The position numbers and the translations under genes are program-made. Shown piece by piece: positions 47,502-59,667 of a stretch of 64,000 nucleotides of DNA. Origin of the DNA: Artemisia argyi (Eukaryota; Streptophyta; Magnoliopsida; Asterales; Asteraceae); contig CM060681.1 in the NCBI GenBank assembly GCA_030686995.1, positions 160,226,333 to 160,290,332 of the forward strand, in the 5' to 3' direction. The notes below the pieces were generated by a model. It searched no databases. It was not told where the DNA came from and was given only the letters and a program-made list of their open reading frames with translations. Every line of letters starts with the position of its first letter. Position 1 is the stretch's first letter.

Positions 47502-48163
47502 CTAGCCAAATACTTTACGCTTGTATTTCAACCCAAAAGGGGTAACCTTTGTGTCACAAGCATTAAAACCATGCCATACATTTCTTGGTAGATATCGACG
47601 AAAATAAAAGTAATCGGAACTGAGATGTGGGCCCTCTAATACTCGGATTTGTGCAAAACCTGGACGCCAATCGTCATTTCCTGTTAATTTTAAGAATAGG
47701 TAACACACAGGTAAATCTACACACTTGCTTGTGTGCTCAAATTGGTCTATGGTGCATGCTTGAAATGGCTTTATTGGTACATCGTCAAGATCTTGTGGCT
47801 CAAGTGGATCAAGCCTTTTTAGACGCTTTGTGTTGAGACGATGCACTAGGATGTCGTTTGAATATGAGTCCCCAAACCTTATGCTCACATGGTCGGAAGT
47901 GTCAGCGCCCTTTGTACAAGTCGTTTCTATTGTAATAGCATATGTGCAATTTCTCTGCGACATGAAAATGAAACAAATATGTTGGTTGTTTACGTTGATA
48001 TTGAGAGTCTAAGAAACCACAAAAACGGAGAATGGCATACCTTCTCTTTGAGATGCCGAGGGAGGGTGATCCTTGATGCCACTGCCAAATTTTTTGAGCA
48101 CATAACATGGATTACAACAATCAATGATAGAATGATCAGGCCCCCAACATTGTGTTTCCACAT
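47502..48163 (-). CDS. Embryo-specific protein ATS3-like (PLAT/LH2-type), two exons
   Basis: Exon 1 is 48163-48041 (41 codons, phase 0). The intron is 47955-48040 (86 bp; GTATGC...TCGCAG). Exon 2 is 47954-47502, giving 191 residues. Residues about 6-22 (VGGLIILSLIVVIHVMC) form a signal-peptide core, so the product is probably secreted. The mature part matches the ATS3 family: a CTYAITIETTC start, then HVSIRFGDSYSN, a conserved Cys-bearing CTIDQFEHTSKCVDLPVCY stretch, DDWRPGFAQI and a YFRRYLPRNVWHGFNAC block near the end. ATS3 was first described as embryo/seed-expressed in Arabidopsis; its biochemical role is not established. No lesions are seen. It is the only apparently intact cellular gene here, wedged between an LTR element and the MULE array. 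Confidence 0.9.
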
Positions 48164-48227
48164 CGTTTTAATATGATTCGTGTTTTATGCCTTACAAAAA
48201 CAAGTCATTTTGTGAGCTCAAATACCA

Positions 48228-48240
48228 AATGGTTATAAAC
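48228..48240 (-). promoter_or_regulatory. Candidate TATA box of the ATS3-like gene
   Basis: Minus strand CCCGTTTATAACC, about 65-75 bp upstream of the ATG. Plausible but unproven. Confidence 0.35.
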
Positions 48241-48401
48241 GGGTATGACAATGTATGGTGTCGTGAAGGTGGTTCTTCTCATTAATCATTACTCATTCCT
48301 TTCTTCACATACTCGCATAAGTTAGATTCTTGGAGCCTATTTTGGTTAACTTTAATATTAAAAAAGTTAATGATAAAGTTTTAATCTAGAAAGTTGAGTC
48401 A

Positions 48402-48410
48402 TTAATCGAA
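48402..48410 (+). repeat. 9-bp target-site duplication, left copy
   Basis: TTAATCGAA, matching TTAATCAAA at 59431-59439 with one difference. Confidence 0.85.
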
Positions 48411-48535
48411 GGGTAAAGTACATAAAATAGCAACATACTTTCTCAAATTTACAGAGTTAGGTAACGAACTTTTTTTATTACCAATATAGTCGTTGAAACC
48501 GGCTAAGTTTTGACGATATAGTAAATATGACTTGT
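48411..48535 (+). repeat. Left TIR of the MULE
   Basis: Shares with the reverse complement of 59306-59430 the blocks GGGTAAAGT, TAGCAACATACTTT, TTTACAGAGTTAGGTAAC, TTTTTATTACCAAT and a GAC(G/A)ATATAGT block. Similarity is strongest over the first 85 bp. Confidence 0.85.
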
Positions 48536-48578
48536 TGATTTTCCAAGTAGATAAATATATTTTTCTAAATTTCCACAT

Positions 48579-49753
48579 GTAAAAGTATTAAATGGATTTA
48601 GTTTCTGGTTGAGTACCCACATTTTAGTACATAAACAGTTGTTATCTTCCCCATGTATTCCTCATCACCACCACAATCCTGCCACACCTAAAATCCCCAC
48701 CACGAATCGCTCCACCACAGGAACACCAAACCACACCACCAACGAAACCCCACCACCACCGTAACTCCTCAACCATCGAAACCCCACCAACATAGAGCCG
48801 ACACTAGGTGATTTCTCTCTTCTTGTTGGTCCACCGCCGCCTACTACCTCATCACACCTCGCGACCGAAATAACACATACCATAACAATCCCCATATGTG
48901 ATTATGATTTTCATTTGTAGATCTAGATTTTTTTTCTTTTCTGTAAATCAAGTATCTTTACCCATTTTTTCCAACTTCTTTTGGATTATAATGGCTGTTA
49001 ATGGTGGGGCGAGTGGTTGTAGACGACATCAGCCAGTGGTGGTTCAAGGTTGTTTATGTTTGCCGGAATCTGCTGCTTGTGGCCGGAATTTTCTGTTTTT
49101 AATGCTTGCCGGAATCTGCAGGTCGTGGCCGGAATCTGCTGGTGGTTCAAGGTTGTTTGTTGTTTAGTGGCGGTATAACTACATCTCTGAAGATGTTGGT
49201 GAATCGTATGCTAGATTAAAAGAGGAATACCAACACTCACCGACATTAGAAAAAATAGATGCTTTAGTACGCAGGATAATTGATGATGTGGAAGTTGCTA
49301 AACTGGATGCAAGCATGTGGACCACACAACTTACTGCTTTGAAAGAGAAAGAACTGGAAAAAGAAAAAGTCAGAGCCTATGGGTTGAAAGTCTTGATCTC
49401 TTCTGATATTGTGTTTGAGGTTCGCGAGGATTTAACCCATGTTGTGAATGTTAGTAACTGGAGTACTGGTGGCGCCAGAGAAAGACAAAGAGAAGGGGAT
49501 GAAGTTTAGCAAGTGTGTTTGGATATAAGTTTAAAAGTGATGTGTTTGCCACATAAGCTAACACCTAAGCATAAAAAAAATAAAAATAAAATGATGAATA
49601 AGCTTGGTTACCGGTTTACCAAGTAGCCTGTGAGCAAAATGACTATATTGTCGAAAATTAGCAAGTTTTACATACTAAATTGGTAATAAAAATAGTTTGT
49701 TACCTAACTCTGTAAAATTGGAAAAGTATGTTGCTAATTTATAGACTTTACCC
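48579..49753 (+). repeat. Array unit 1 (1175 bp)
   Basis: The most divergent unit. The exon-like frame is 49168-49509 (114 codons including stop), from WRYNYISEDVGES to GERQREGDEV-type residues, with unit-specific changes such as LKEEY and PTLEK. It lacks the extra CATAAGCATAATTATGC block found downstream of the frame in other units and has a shorter T-rich tract. Confidence 0.95.
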
Positions 49754-50962
49754 GTAAAAGTATTAAATGGATTTAGTTTCTGGTTGAGTACCCACCTTTT
49801 AGTACATAAATAGTTGTTATCTTCCCCATGTATTCCTCATCACCACCACAATCCTGCCACCCCTAAAATCCCCCCCACGAATAGCTCCACCACAGGAACA
49901 CCAAACCACACCACCAACGAAACCCCACCACCACCGTAACTCCTCAACCACCGAAACCCCACCACCACAGAGCCGACACTAGGTGATTTCTCTCTTCTTG
50001 TTGGTCCACCGCCGCCTACTACCTCATCACACCTCGCGACCGAAATAACACATACCATAACAATCCCCATATGTGATTATGATTTTCATTTGTAGATCTA
50101 GCTTTTTTTTTCTTTTATTTTTTTTCTTTTCTGTAAATCAAGTATCTTTACTCGTTTTTTCCAACTTCTTTTGGATTATAATGGCTGTTAGTGGTGGGGC
50201 AAGTGGTTGTAGACGACATCAGCCAGTGGTGGTTCAAGGTTGTTTATGTTTGCCGGAATCTGCTGCTTGTGGCCGGAATTTTCTGTTTTTAATGCTTGCC
50301 GGAATCTGCAGGTCGTGGCCGGAATCTGCTGGTGGTTCAAGGTTGTTTGTTGCTTAGTGGCGGTATAACTACATCTCTGAAGATGTTGGTGAATCGTATT
50401 CTAGATTAATAGAGGAATACCAACACTCACCGATATTAGAAAAGATAGATGCTTTAGTACGCAGGATAATTGATGATGTGGAAGTTACTAAACTGGATGC
50501 AAGCATGTGGACCACACAACTTACTGCTTTGAAAGAGAAAGAACTGGAAAAAGAAAAAGTCAGAGCCTATGGGTTGAAAGTCTTGATCTCTTCTGATATT
50601 GTGTTTGAGGTTCGCGAGGATTTAACCCATGTTGTGAATGTTAGTAACTGGAGTACTGGTGGCACCGGAGAAAGACAAAGAGAAGGGGATGAGGTTTAGC
50701 AAGTGTGTTTGGATATAAGTTTAAAAGTGATGTGTTTGCCACATAAGCATAATTATGCCACATAAGCTAACACCTAAGCATAAAAAAAATAAAAATAAAA
50801 TGATAAATAAGCTTGGTTACCGGTTTACCAGGTAGCCTGTGAGCAAAATGACTATATTGTCGAAAATTAGCAAGTTTTACATACTAAATTGGTAATAAAA
50901 ATAGTTTGTTACCTAACTCTGTAAAATTGGAAAAGTATGTTGCTAATTTATAGACTTTACCC
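49754..50962 (+). repeat. Array unit 2 (1209 bp)
   Basis: The exon-like frame is 50358-50699. It shares with units 3 and 6 the TCGTATTCTAG and GAAGTTACT variants but keeps AGTACTGGTGGC as in unit 1, so it is a link between unit 1 and the trimers. Confidence 0.95.
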
Positions 50963-52171
50963 GTAAAAGTATTAAATGGATTTAGTTTCTGGTTGAGTAC
51001 CCACCTTTTAGTACATAAATAGTTGTTATCTTCCCCATGTATTCCTCATCACCACCACAATCCTGCCACCCCTAAAATCCCCACCACGAATAGCTCCACC
51101 ACAGGAACACCAAACCACACCACCAACGAAACCCCACCACCACCGTAACTCCTCAACCACCGAAACCCCACCACCACAGAGCCGACACTAGGTGATTTCT
51201 CTCTTCTTGTTGGTCCACCGCCGCCTACTACCTCATCACACCTCGCGACCGAAATAACACATACCATAACAATCCCCATATGTGATTATGATTTTCATTT
51301 GTAGATCTAGATTTTTTTTTCTTTTATTTTTTTTCTTTTCTGTAAATCAAGTATCTTTACTCGTTTTTTCCAACTTCTTTTGGATTATAATGGCTGTTAG
51401 TGGTGGGGCAAGTGGTTGTAGACGACATCAGCCAGTGGTGGTTCAAGGTTGTTTATGTTTGCCGGAATCTGCTGCTTGTGGCCGGAATTTTCTGTTTTTA
51501 ATGCTTGCCGGAATCTGTAGGTCGTGGCCGGAATCTGCTGGTGGTTCAAGGTTGTTTGTTGTTTAGTGGCGGTATAACTACATCTCTGAAGATGTTGGTG
51601 AATCGTATTCTAGATTAATAGAGGAATACCAACACTCACCGATATTAGAAAAGATAGATGCTTTAGTACGCAGGATAATTGATGATGTGGAAGTTACTAA
51701 ACTGGATGCAAGCATGTGGACCACACAACTTACTGCTTTGAAAGAGAAAGAACTGGAAAAAGAAAAAGTCAGAGCCTATGGGTTGAAAGTCTTGATCTCT
51801 TCTGATATTGTGTTTGAGGTTCGCGAGGATTTAACCCATGTTGTGAATGTTAGTAACTGGAGTGCTGGTGGCGCCGGAGAAAGACAAAGAGAAGGGGATG
51901 AGGTTTAGCAAGTGTGTTTGGATATAAGTTTAAAAGTGATGTGTTTGCCACATAAGCATAAATATGCCACATAAGCTAACACCTAAGCATAAAAAAAATA
52001 AAAATAAAATGATAAATAAGCTTGGTTACCGGTTTACCAGGTAGCCTGTGAGCAAAATGACTATATTGTCGAAAATTAGCAAGTTTTACATACTAAATTG
52101 GTAATAAAAATAGTTTGTTACCTAACTCTGTAAAATTGGAAAAGTATGTTGCTAATTTATAGACTTTACCC
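50963..52171 (+). repeat. Array unit 3 (1209 bp), variant a
   Basis: The exon-like frame is 51567-51908. It carries TCGTATTCTAG and GAAGTTACT, as in unit 6. Confidence 0.95.
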
Positions 52172-53383
52172 GTAAAAGTATTAAATGGATTTAGTTTCTG
52201 GTTGAGTACCCACCTTTTAGTACATAAATAGTTGTTATCTTCCCCATGTATTCCTCATCACCACCACAATCCTGCCACCCCTAAAATCCCCACCACGAAT
52301 AGCTCCACCACAGGAACACCAAACCACACCACCAACGAAACCCCACCACCACCGTAACTCCTCAACCACCGAAACCCCACCACCACAGAGCCGACACTAG
52401 GTGATTTCTCTCTTATTGTTGGTCCACCGCCGCCTACTACCTCATCACACCTTGCGACCGAAATAACACATACCATAACAATCCCCATATGTGATTATGA
52501 TTTTCATTTGTAGATCTAGATTTTTTTTTTCTTTTATTTTTTTTTTCTTTTCTATAAATCAAGTATCTTTACTCGTTTTTTCCAACTTCTTTTGGATTAT
52601 AATGGCTGTTAGTGGTGGGGCAAGTGGTTGTAGACGACATCAGCCAGTGGTGGTTCAAGGTTATTTATGTTTGCCGAAATCTGCTGCTTGTGGCCGGAAT
52701 TTTCTGTTTTTAATGCTTGCCGGAATCTGCAGGTCGTGGTCGGAATCTGCTGGTGGTTCAAGGTTGTTTGTTGTTTAGTGGCGGTATAACTACATCTCTG
52801 AAGATGTTGTTGAATCGTATGCTAGATTAATAGAGGAATACCAACACTCACCGATATTAGAAAAGATAGATGCTTTAGTACGAAGGATAATTGATGATGT
52901 GGAAGTTGCTAAACTGGATGCAAGCATGTGGACCACACAACTTACTGCTTTGAAAGAGAAAGAACTGGAAAAAGAAAAAGTCAGAGCCTATGGGTTGAAA
53001 GTCTTGATCTCTTCTGATATTGTGTTTGAGGTTCGCGAGGATTTAACCCATGTTGTGAATGTTAGTAACTGGAGTGCTGGTGGCGCCGGAGAAAGACAAA
53101 GAGAAGGGGATGAGGTTTAGCAAGTGTGTTTGGATATAAGTTTAAAAGTGATGTGTTTGCCACATAAGCATAAATATGCCACATAAGCTAACACCTAAGC
53201 ATAAAAAAAATAAAAATAAAATGATAAATAAGCTTGGTTACCGGTTTACCAGGTAGCCTGTGAGCAAAATGACTATATTGTCGAAAATTAGCAAGTTTTA
53301 CATACTAAATTGGTAATAAAAATAGTTTGTTACCTAACTCTGTAAAATTGGAAAAGTATGTTGCTAATTTATAGACTTTACCC
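52172..53383 (+). repeat. Array unit 4 (1212 bp), variant b
   Basis: The exon-like frame is 52779-53120. Diagnostic changes shared only with unit 7 are CTCTTATTGTTGG, CACCTTGCGACC, TTTTCTATAAATC, GATGTTGTTGAATC and GGTCGTGGTCGG. Confidence 0.95.
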
Positions 53384-54591
53384 GTAAAAGTATTAAATGG
53401 ATTTAGTTTCTGGTTGAGTACCCACCTTTTAGTACATAAATAGTTGTTATCTTCCCCATGTATTCCTCATCACCACCACAATCCTGCCACCCCTAAAATC
53501 CCCACCACGAATAGCTCCACCACAGGAACACCAAACCACACCACCAACGAAACCCCACCACCACCGTAACTCCTCAACCACCGAAACCCCACCACCACAG
53601 AGCCGACACTAGGTGATTTCTCTCTTCTTGTTGGTCCACCGCCGCCTACTACCTCATCACACCTCGCGACCGAAATAACACATACCATAACAATCCCCAT
53701 ATGTGATTATGATTTTCATTTGTAGATCTAGATTTTTTTTTCTTTTATTTTTTTTCTTTTCTGTAAATCAAGTATCTTTACTCGTTTTTTCCAACTTCTT
53801 TTGGATTATAATGGCTGTTAGTGGTGGGGCAAGTGGTTGTAGACGACATCAGCCAGTGGTGGTTCAAGGTTGTTTATGTTTGCCGAAATCTGCTGCTTGT
53901 GGCCGGAATTTTCTGTTTTTAATGCTTGCCGGAATCTGCAGGTCGTGGCCGGAATCTGCTGGTGGTTCAAGGTTGTTTGTTGTTTAGTGGCGGTATAACT
54001 ACATCTCTGAAGATGTTGGTGAATTGTATGCTAGATTAATAGAGGAATACCAACACTCACCGATATTAGAAAAGATAGATGCTTTAGTACGCAGGATAAT
54101 TGATGATGTGGAAGTTGCTAAACTGGATGCAAGCATGTGGACCACACAACTTACTGCTTTGAAAGAGAAAGAACTGGAAAAAGAAAAAGTCAGAGCCTAT
54201 GGGTTGAAAGTCTTGATCTCTTCTGATATTGTGTTTGAGGTTCGCGAGGATTTAACCCATGTTGTGAATGTTAGTAACTGGAGTGCTGGTGGCGCCGGAG
54301 AAAGACAAAGAGAAGGGGATGAGGTTTAGCAAGTGTGTTTGGATATAAGTTTAAAAGTGATGTGTTTGCCACATAAGCATAAATATGCCACATAAGCTAA
54401 CACCTAAGCATAAAAAAATAAAAATAAAATGATAAATAAGCTTGGTTACCGGTTTACCAGGTAGCCTGTGAGCAAAATGACTATATTGTCGAAAATTAGC
54501 AAGTTTTACATACTAAATTGGTAATAAAAATAGTTTGTTACCTAACTCTGTAAAATTGGAAAAGTATGTTGCTAATTTATAGACTTTACCC
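53384..54591 (+). repeat. Array unit 5 (1208 bp), variant c
   Basis: The exon-like frame is 53988-54329. GGTGAATTGTATGC and a one-base-shorter A tract are shared with unit 8. Confidence 0.95.
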
Positions 54592-55800
54592 GTAAAAGTA
54601 TTAAATGGATTTAGTTTCTGGTTGAGTACCCACCTTTTAGTACATAAATAGTTGTTATCTTCCCCATGTATTCCTCATCACCACCACAATCCTGCCACCC
54701 CTAAAATCCCCACCACGAATAGCTCCACCACAGGAACACCAAACCACACCACCAACGAAACCCCACCACCACCGTAACTCCTCAACCACCGAAACCCCAC
54801 CACCACAGAGCCGACACTAGGTGATTTCTCTCTTCTTGTTGGTCCACCGCCGCCTACTACCTCATCACACCTCGCGACCGAAATAACACATACCATAACA
54901 ATCCCCATATGTGATTATGATTTTCATTTGTAGATCTAGATTTTTTTTTCTTTTATTTTTTTTCTTTTCTGTAAATCAAGTATCTTTACTCGTTTTTTCC
55001 AACTTCTTTTGGATTATAATGGCTGTTAGTGGTGGGGCAAGTGGTTGTAGACGACATCAGCCAGTGGTGGTTCAAGGTTGTTTATGTTTGCCGGAATCTG
55101 CTGCTTGTGGCCGGAATTTTCTGTTTTTAATGCTTGCCGGAATCTGCAGGTCGTGGCCGGAATCTGCTGGTGGTTCAAGGTTGTTTGTTGTTTAGTGGCG
55201 GTATAACTACATCTCTGAAGATGTTGGTGAATCGTATTCTAGATTAATAGAGGAATACCAACACTCACCGATATTAGAAAAGATAGATGCTTTAGTACGC
55301 AGGATAATTGATGATGTGGAAGTTACTAAACTGGATGCAAGCATGTGGACCACACAACTTACTGCTTTGAAAGAGAAAGAACTGGAAAAAGAAAAAGTCA
55401 GAGCCTATGGGTTGAAAGTCTTGATCTCTTCTGATATTGTGTTTGAGGTTCGCGAGGATTTAACCCATGTTGTGAATGTTAGTAACTGGAGTGCTGGTAG
55501 CGCCGGAGAAAGACAAAGAGAAGGGGATGAGGTTTAGCAAGTGTGTTTGGATATAAGTTTAAAAGTGATGTGTTTGCCACATAAGCATAAATATGCCACA
55601 TAAGCTAACACCTAAGCATAAAAAAAATAAAAATAAAATGATAAATAAGCTTGGTTACCGGTTTACCAGGTAGCCTGTGAGCAAAATGACTATATTGTCG
55701 AAAATTAGCAAGTTTTACATACTAAATTGGTAATAAAAATAGTTTGTTACCTAACTCTGTAAAATTGGAAAAGTATGTTGCTAATTTATAGACTTTACCC
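54592..55800 (+). repeat. Array unit 6 (1209 bp), variant a
   Basis: The exon-like frame is 55196-55537. Nearly identical to unit 3; it has a private GGTAGCGCC change. Confidence 0.95.
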
Positions 55801-57012
55801 GTAAAAGTATTAAATGGATTTAGTTTCTGGTTGAATACCCACCTTTTAGTACATAAATAGTTGTTATCTTCCCCATGTATTCCTCATCACCACCACAATC
55901 CTGCCACCCCTAAAATCCCCACCACGAATAGCTCCACCACAGGAACACCAAACCACACCACCAACGAAACCCCACCACCACCGTAACTCCTCAACCACCG
56001 AAACCCCACCACCACAGAGCCGACACTAGGTGATTTCTCTCTTATTGTTGGTCCACCGCCGCCTACTACCTCATCACACCTTGCGACCGAAATAACACAT
56101 ACCATAACAATCCCCATATGTGATTATGATTTTCATTTGTAGATCTAGATTTTTTTTTTCTTTTATTTTTTTTTTCTTTTCTATAAATCAAGTATCTTTA
56201 CTCGTTTTTTCCAACTTCTTTTGGATTATAATGGCTGTTAGTGGTGGGGCAAGTGGTTGTAGACGACATCAGCCAGTGGTGGTTCAAGGTTGTTTATGTT
56301 TGCCGAAATCTGCTGCTTGTGGCCGGAATTTTCTGTTTTTAATGCTTGCCGGAATCTGCAGGTCGTGGTCGGAATCTGCTGGTGGTTCAAGGTTGTTTGT
56401 TGTTTAGTGGCGGTATAACTACATCTCTGAAGATGTTGTTGAATCGTATGCTAGATTAATAGAGGAATACCAACACTCACCGATATTAGAAAAGATAGAT
56501 GCTTTAGTACGCAGGATAATTGATGATGTGGAAGTTGCTAAACTGGATGCAAGCATGTGGACCACACAACTTACTGCTTTGAAAGAGAAAGAACTGGAAA
56601 AAGAAAAAGTCAGAGCCTATGGGTTGAAAGTCTTGATCTCTTCTGATATTGTGTTTGAGGTTCGCGAGGATTTAACCCATGTTGTGAATGTTAGTAACTG
56701 GAGTGCTGGTGGCGCCGGAGAAAGACAAAGAGAAGGGGATGAGGTTTAGCAAGTGTGTTTGGATATAAGTTTAAAAGTGATGTGTTTGCCACATAAGCAT
56801 AAATATGCCACATAAGCTAACACCTAAGCATAAAAAAAATAAAAATAAAATGATAAATAAGCTTGGTTACCGGTTTACCAGGTAGCCTGTGAGCAAAATG
56901 ACTATATTGTCGAAAATTAGCAAGTTTTACATACTAAATTGGTAATAAAAATAGTTTGTTACCTAACTCTGTAAAATTGGAAAAGTATGTTGCTAATTTA
57001 TAGACTTTACCC
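55801..57012 (+). repeat. Array unit 7 (1212 bp), variant b
   Basis: The exon-like frame is 56408-56749. Nearly identical to unit 4; private change GGTTGAATACCC. Confidence 0.95.
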
Positions 57013-58220
57013 GTAAAAGTATTAAATGGATTTAGTTTCTGGTTGAGTACCCACCTTTTAGTACATAAATAGTTGTTATCTTCCCCATGTATTCCTCATC
57101 ACCACCACAATCCTGCCACCCCTAAAATCCCCACCACGAATAGCTCCACCACAGGAACACCAAACCACACCACCAACGAAACCCCACCACCACCGTAACT
57201 CCTCAACCACCGAAACCCCACCACCACAGAGCCGACACTAGGTGATTTCTCTCTTCTTGTTGGTCCACCGCCGCCTACTACCTCATCACACCTCGCGACC
57301 GAAATAACACATACCATAACAATCCCCATATGTGATTATGATTTTCATTTGTAGATCTAGATTTTTTTTTCTTTTATTTTTTTTCTTTTCTGTAAATCAA
57401 GTATCTTTACTCGTTTTTTCCAACTTCTTTTGGATTATAATGGCTGTTAGTGGTGGGGCAAGTGGTTGTAGACGACATCAGCCAGTGGTGGTTCAAGGTT
57501 GTTTATGTTTGCCGAAATCTGCTGCTTGTGGCCGGAATTTTCTGTTTTTAATGCTTGCCGGAATCTGCAGGTCGTGGCCGGAATCTGCTGGTGGTTCAAG
57601 GTTGTTTGTTGTTTAGTGGCGGTATAACTACATCTCTGAAGATGTTGGTGAATTGTATGCTAGATTAATAGAGGAATACCAACACTCACCGATATTAGAA
57701 AAGATAGATGCTTTAGTACGCAGGATAATTGATGATGTGGAAGTTGCTAAACTGGATGCAAGCATGTGGACCACACAACTTACTGCTTTGAAAGAGAAAG
57801 AACTGGAAAAAGAAAAAGTCAGAGCCTATGGGTTGAAAGTCTTGATCTCTTCTGATATTGTGTTTGAGGTTCGCGAGGATTTAACCCATGTTGTGAATGT
57901 TAGTAACTGGAGTGCTGGTGGCGCCGGAGAAAGACAAAGAGAAGGGGATGAGGTTTAGCAAGTGTGTTTGGATATAAGTTTAAAAGTGATGTGTTTGCCA
58001 CATAAGCATAAATATGCCACATAAGCTAACACCTAAGCATAAAAAAATAAAAATAAAATGATAAATAAGCTTGGTTACCGGTTTACCAGGTAGCCTGTGA
58101 GCAAAATGACTATATTGTCGAAAATTAGCAAGTTTTACATACTAAATTGGTAATAAAAATAGTTTGTTACCTAACTCTGTAAAATTGGAAAAGTATGTTG
58201 CTAATTTATAGACTTTACCC
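57013..58220 (+). repeat. Array unit 8 (1208 bp), variant c
   Basis: The exon-like frame is 57617-57958. Nearly identical to unit 5. Confidence 0.95.
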
Positions 58221-59430
58221 GTAAAAGTATTAAATGGATTTAGTTTCTGGTTGAGTACCCACCTTTTAGTACATAAATAGTTGTTATCTTCCCCATGTAT
58301 TCCTCATCACCACCACAATCCTGCCACCCCTAAAATCCCCACCACGAATAGCTCCACCACAGGAACACCAAACCACACCACCAACGAAACCCCACCACCA
58401 CCGTAACTCCTCAACCACCGAAACCCTACTACCACAGAGCCGACACTAGGTGATTTCTCTCTTCTTGTTGGTCCACCGCCGCCTACTACCTCATCACACC
58501 TCGCGACCGAAATAACACATACCATAACAATCCCCATATGTGATTATGATTTTCATTTGTAGATCTAGATTTTTTTTTTTCTTTTATTTTTTTTCTTTTC
58601 TGTAAATCAAGTATCTTTACTCGTTTTTTCCAACTTCTTTTGGATTATAATGGCTGTTAGTGGTGGGGCAAGTGGTTGTAGACGACATCAGCCAGTGGTG
58701 GTTCAAGGTTGTTTATGTTTGCCGTAATCTGCTGCTTGTGGCCGGAATTTTCTGTTTTTAATGCTTGCCGGAATCTGCAGGTCGTGGCCGGAATCTGCTG
58801 GTGGTTCAAGGTTGTTTGTTGTTTAGTGGCGGTATAACTACATCTCTGAAGATGTTGGTGAATCGTATGCTAGATTAATAGAGGAATACCAACACTCACC
58901 GATATTAGAAAAGATAGATGCTTTAGTACGCAGGATAATTGATGATGTGGAAGTTGCTAAACTGGATGCAAGCATGTGGACCACACAACTTACTGCTTTG
59001 AAAGAGAAAGAACTGGAAAAAGAAAAAGTCGGAGCCTATGGGTTGAAAGTCTTGATCTCTTCTGATATTGTGTTTGAGGTTCGCGAGGATTTAACCCATG
59101 TTGTGAATGTTAGTAACTGGAGTGCTGGTGGCGCCGGAGAAAGACAAAGAAAAGGGGATGAGGTTTAGCAAGTGTGTTTGGATATAAGTTTAAAAGTGAT
59201 GTGTTTGCCACATAAGCATAAATATGCCACATAAGCTAACACCTAAGCATAAAAAAATAAAAATAAAATGATAAATAAGCTTGGTTACCGGTTTACCAGG
59301 TAGCCTGTGAGCAAAATGACTATATTGTCGAAAATTAGCAAGTTTTACATACTAAATTGGTAATAAAAATAGTTTGTTACCTAACTCTGTAAAATTGGAA
59401 AAGTATGTTGCTAATTTATAGACTTTACCC
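58221..59430 (+). repeat. Array unit 9 (1210 bp), terminal
   Basis: The exon-like frame is 58827-59168 with private changes (EKVGAYG and RQRKGDEV). The upstream frame starting MAVSGGASG is stopped here by GCCGTAATC, though it is open in the other eight units. It ends with the outer right TIR. Confidence 0.95.
59306..59430 (-). repeat. Right TIR of the MULE
   Basis: Inverted partner of 48411-48535. Direct copies end each of units 1-8 as well. Confidence 0.85.
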
Positions 59431-59439
59431 TTAATCAAA
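59431..59439 (+). repeat. 9-bp target-site duplication, right copy
   Basis: TTAATCAAA, pairing with 48402-48410. Confidence 0.85.
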
Positions 59440-59667
59440 CTAAAAATATTGAATAAGTTAATTGGCAACAGCTAATATGGAATACTGATATTTGAATAAG
59501 TATATGTTTATAAAAGTAAATGGTGCGCAGCTAGTTTTTGGAAGAAAAATTAAAATTTATCTACGTTTTAAAGAAAATGGAATTTAATTATTTATCTGAT
59601 GACGTGTAGAGCCTAAACGGGACAAATATGAGCATAAAAAGCTAGCACATACATCTGTAACAATAAG

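Larger units (their letters stand above)
48411..59430 (+). mobile_element. Mutator-like element with internally amplified ninefold array
   Basis: 11.0 kb bounded by long terminal inverted repeats (GGGTAAAGT...ACTTTACCC) and a 9-bp near-identical target duplication, both typical of Mutator-like elements. No MuDR transposase is seen. The interior is nine tandem units of about 1209 bp that start GTAAAAGTATTAAATGG and end with the right TIR, so there is one left TIR but nine right TIRs. Each unit holds a CCACCACC-rich stretch, a T-rich tract and a 114-codon exon-like frame after a TTGTTTAG acceptor-like site. This looks like gene-fragment capture (Pack-MULE style) followed by tandem amplification. 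Confidence 0.85.

Noticed and set aside
48665..48895. Minus-strand 76-codon Gly/Val-rich frame repeated in every MULE unit
   Set aside because: It is the complement of a CCACC-rich stretch; repetition follows from the array. No domain or splice context supports it.
48411..59430. Nine units as a tandem gene family or CRISPR-like array
   Set aside because: Units are 1.2 kb, lie within transposon ends, and lack complete genes, spacers or cas genes.
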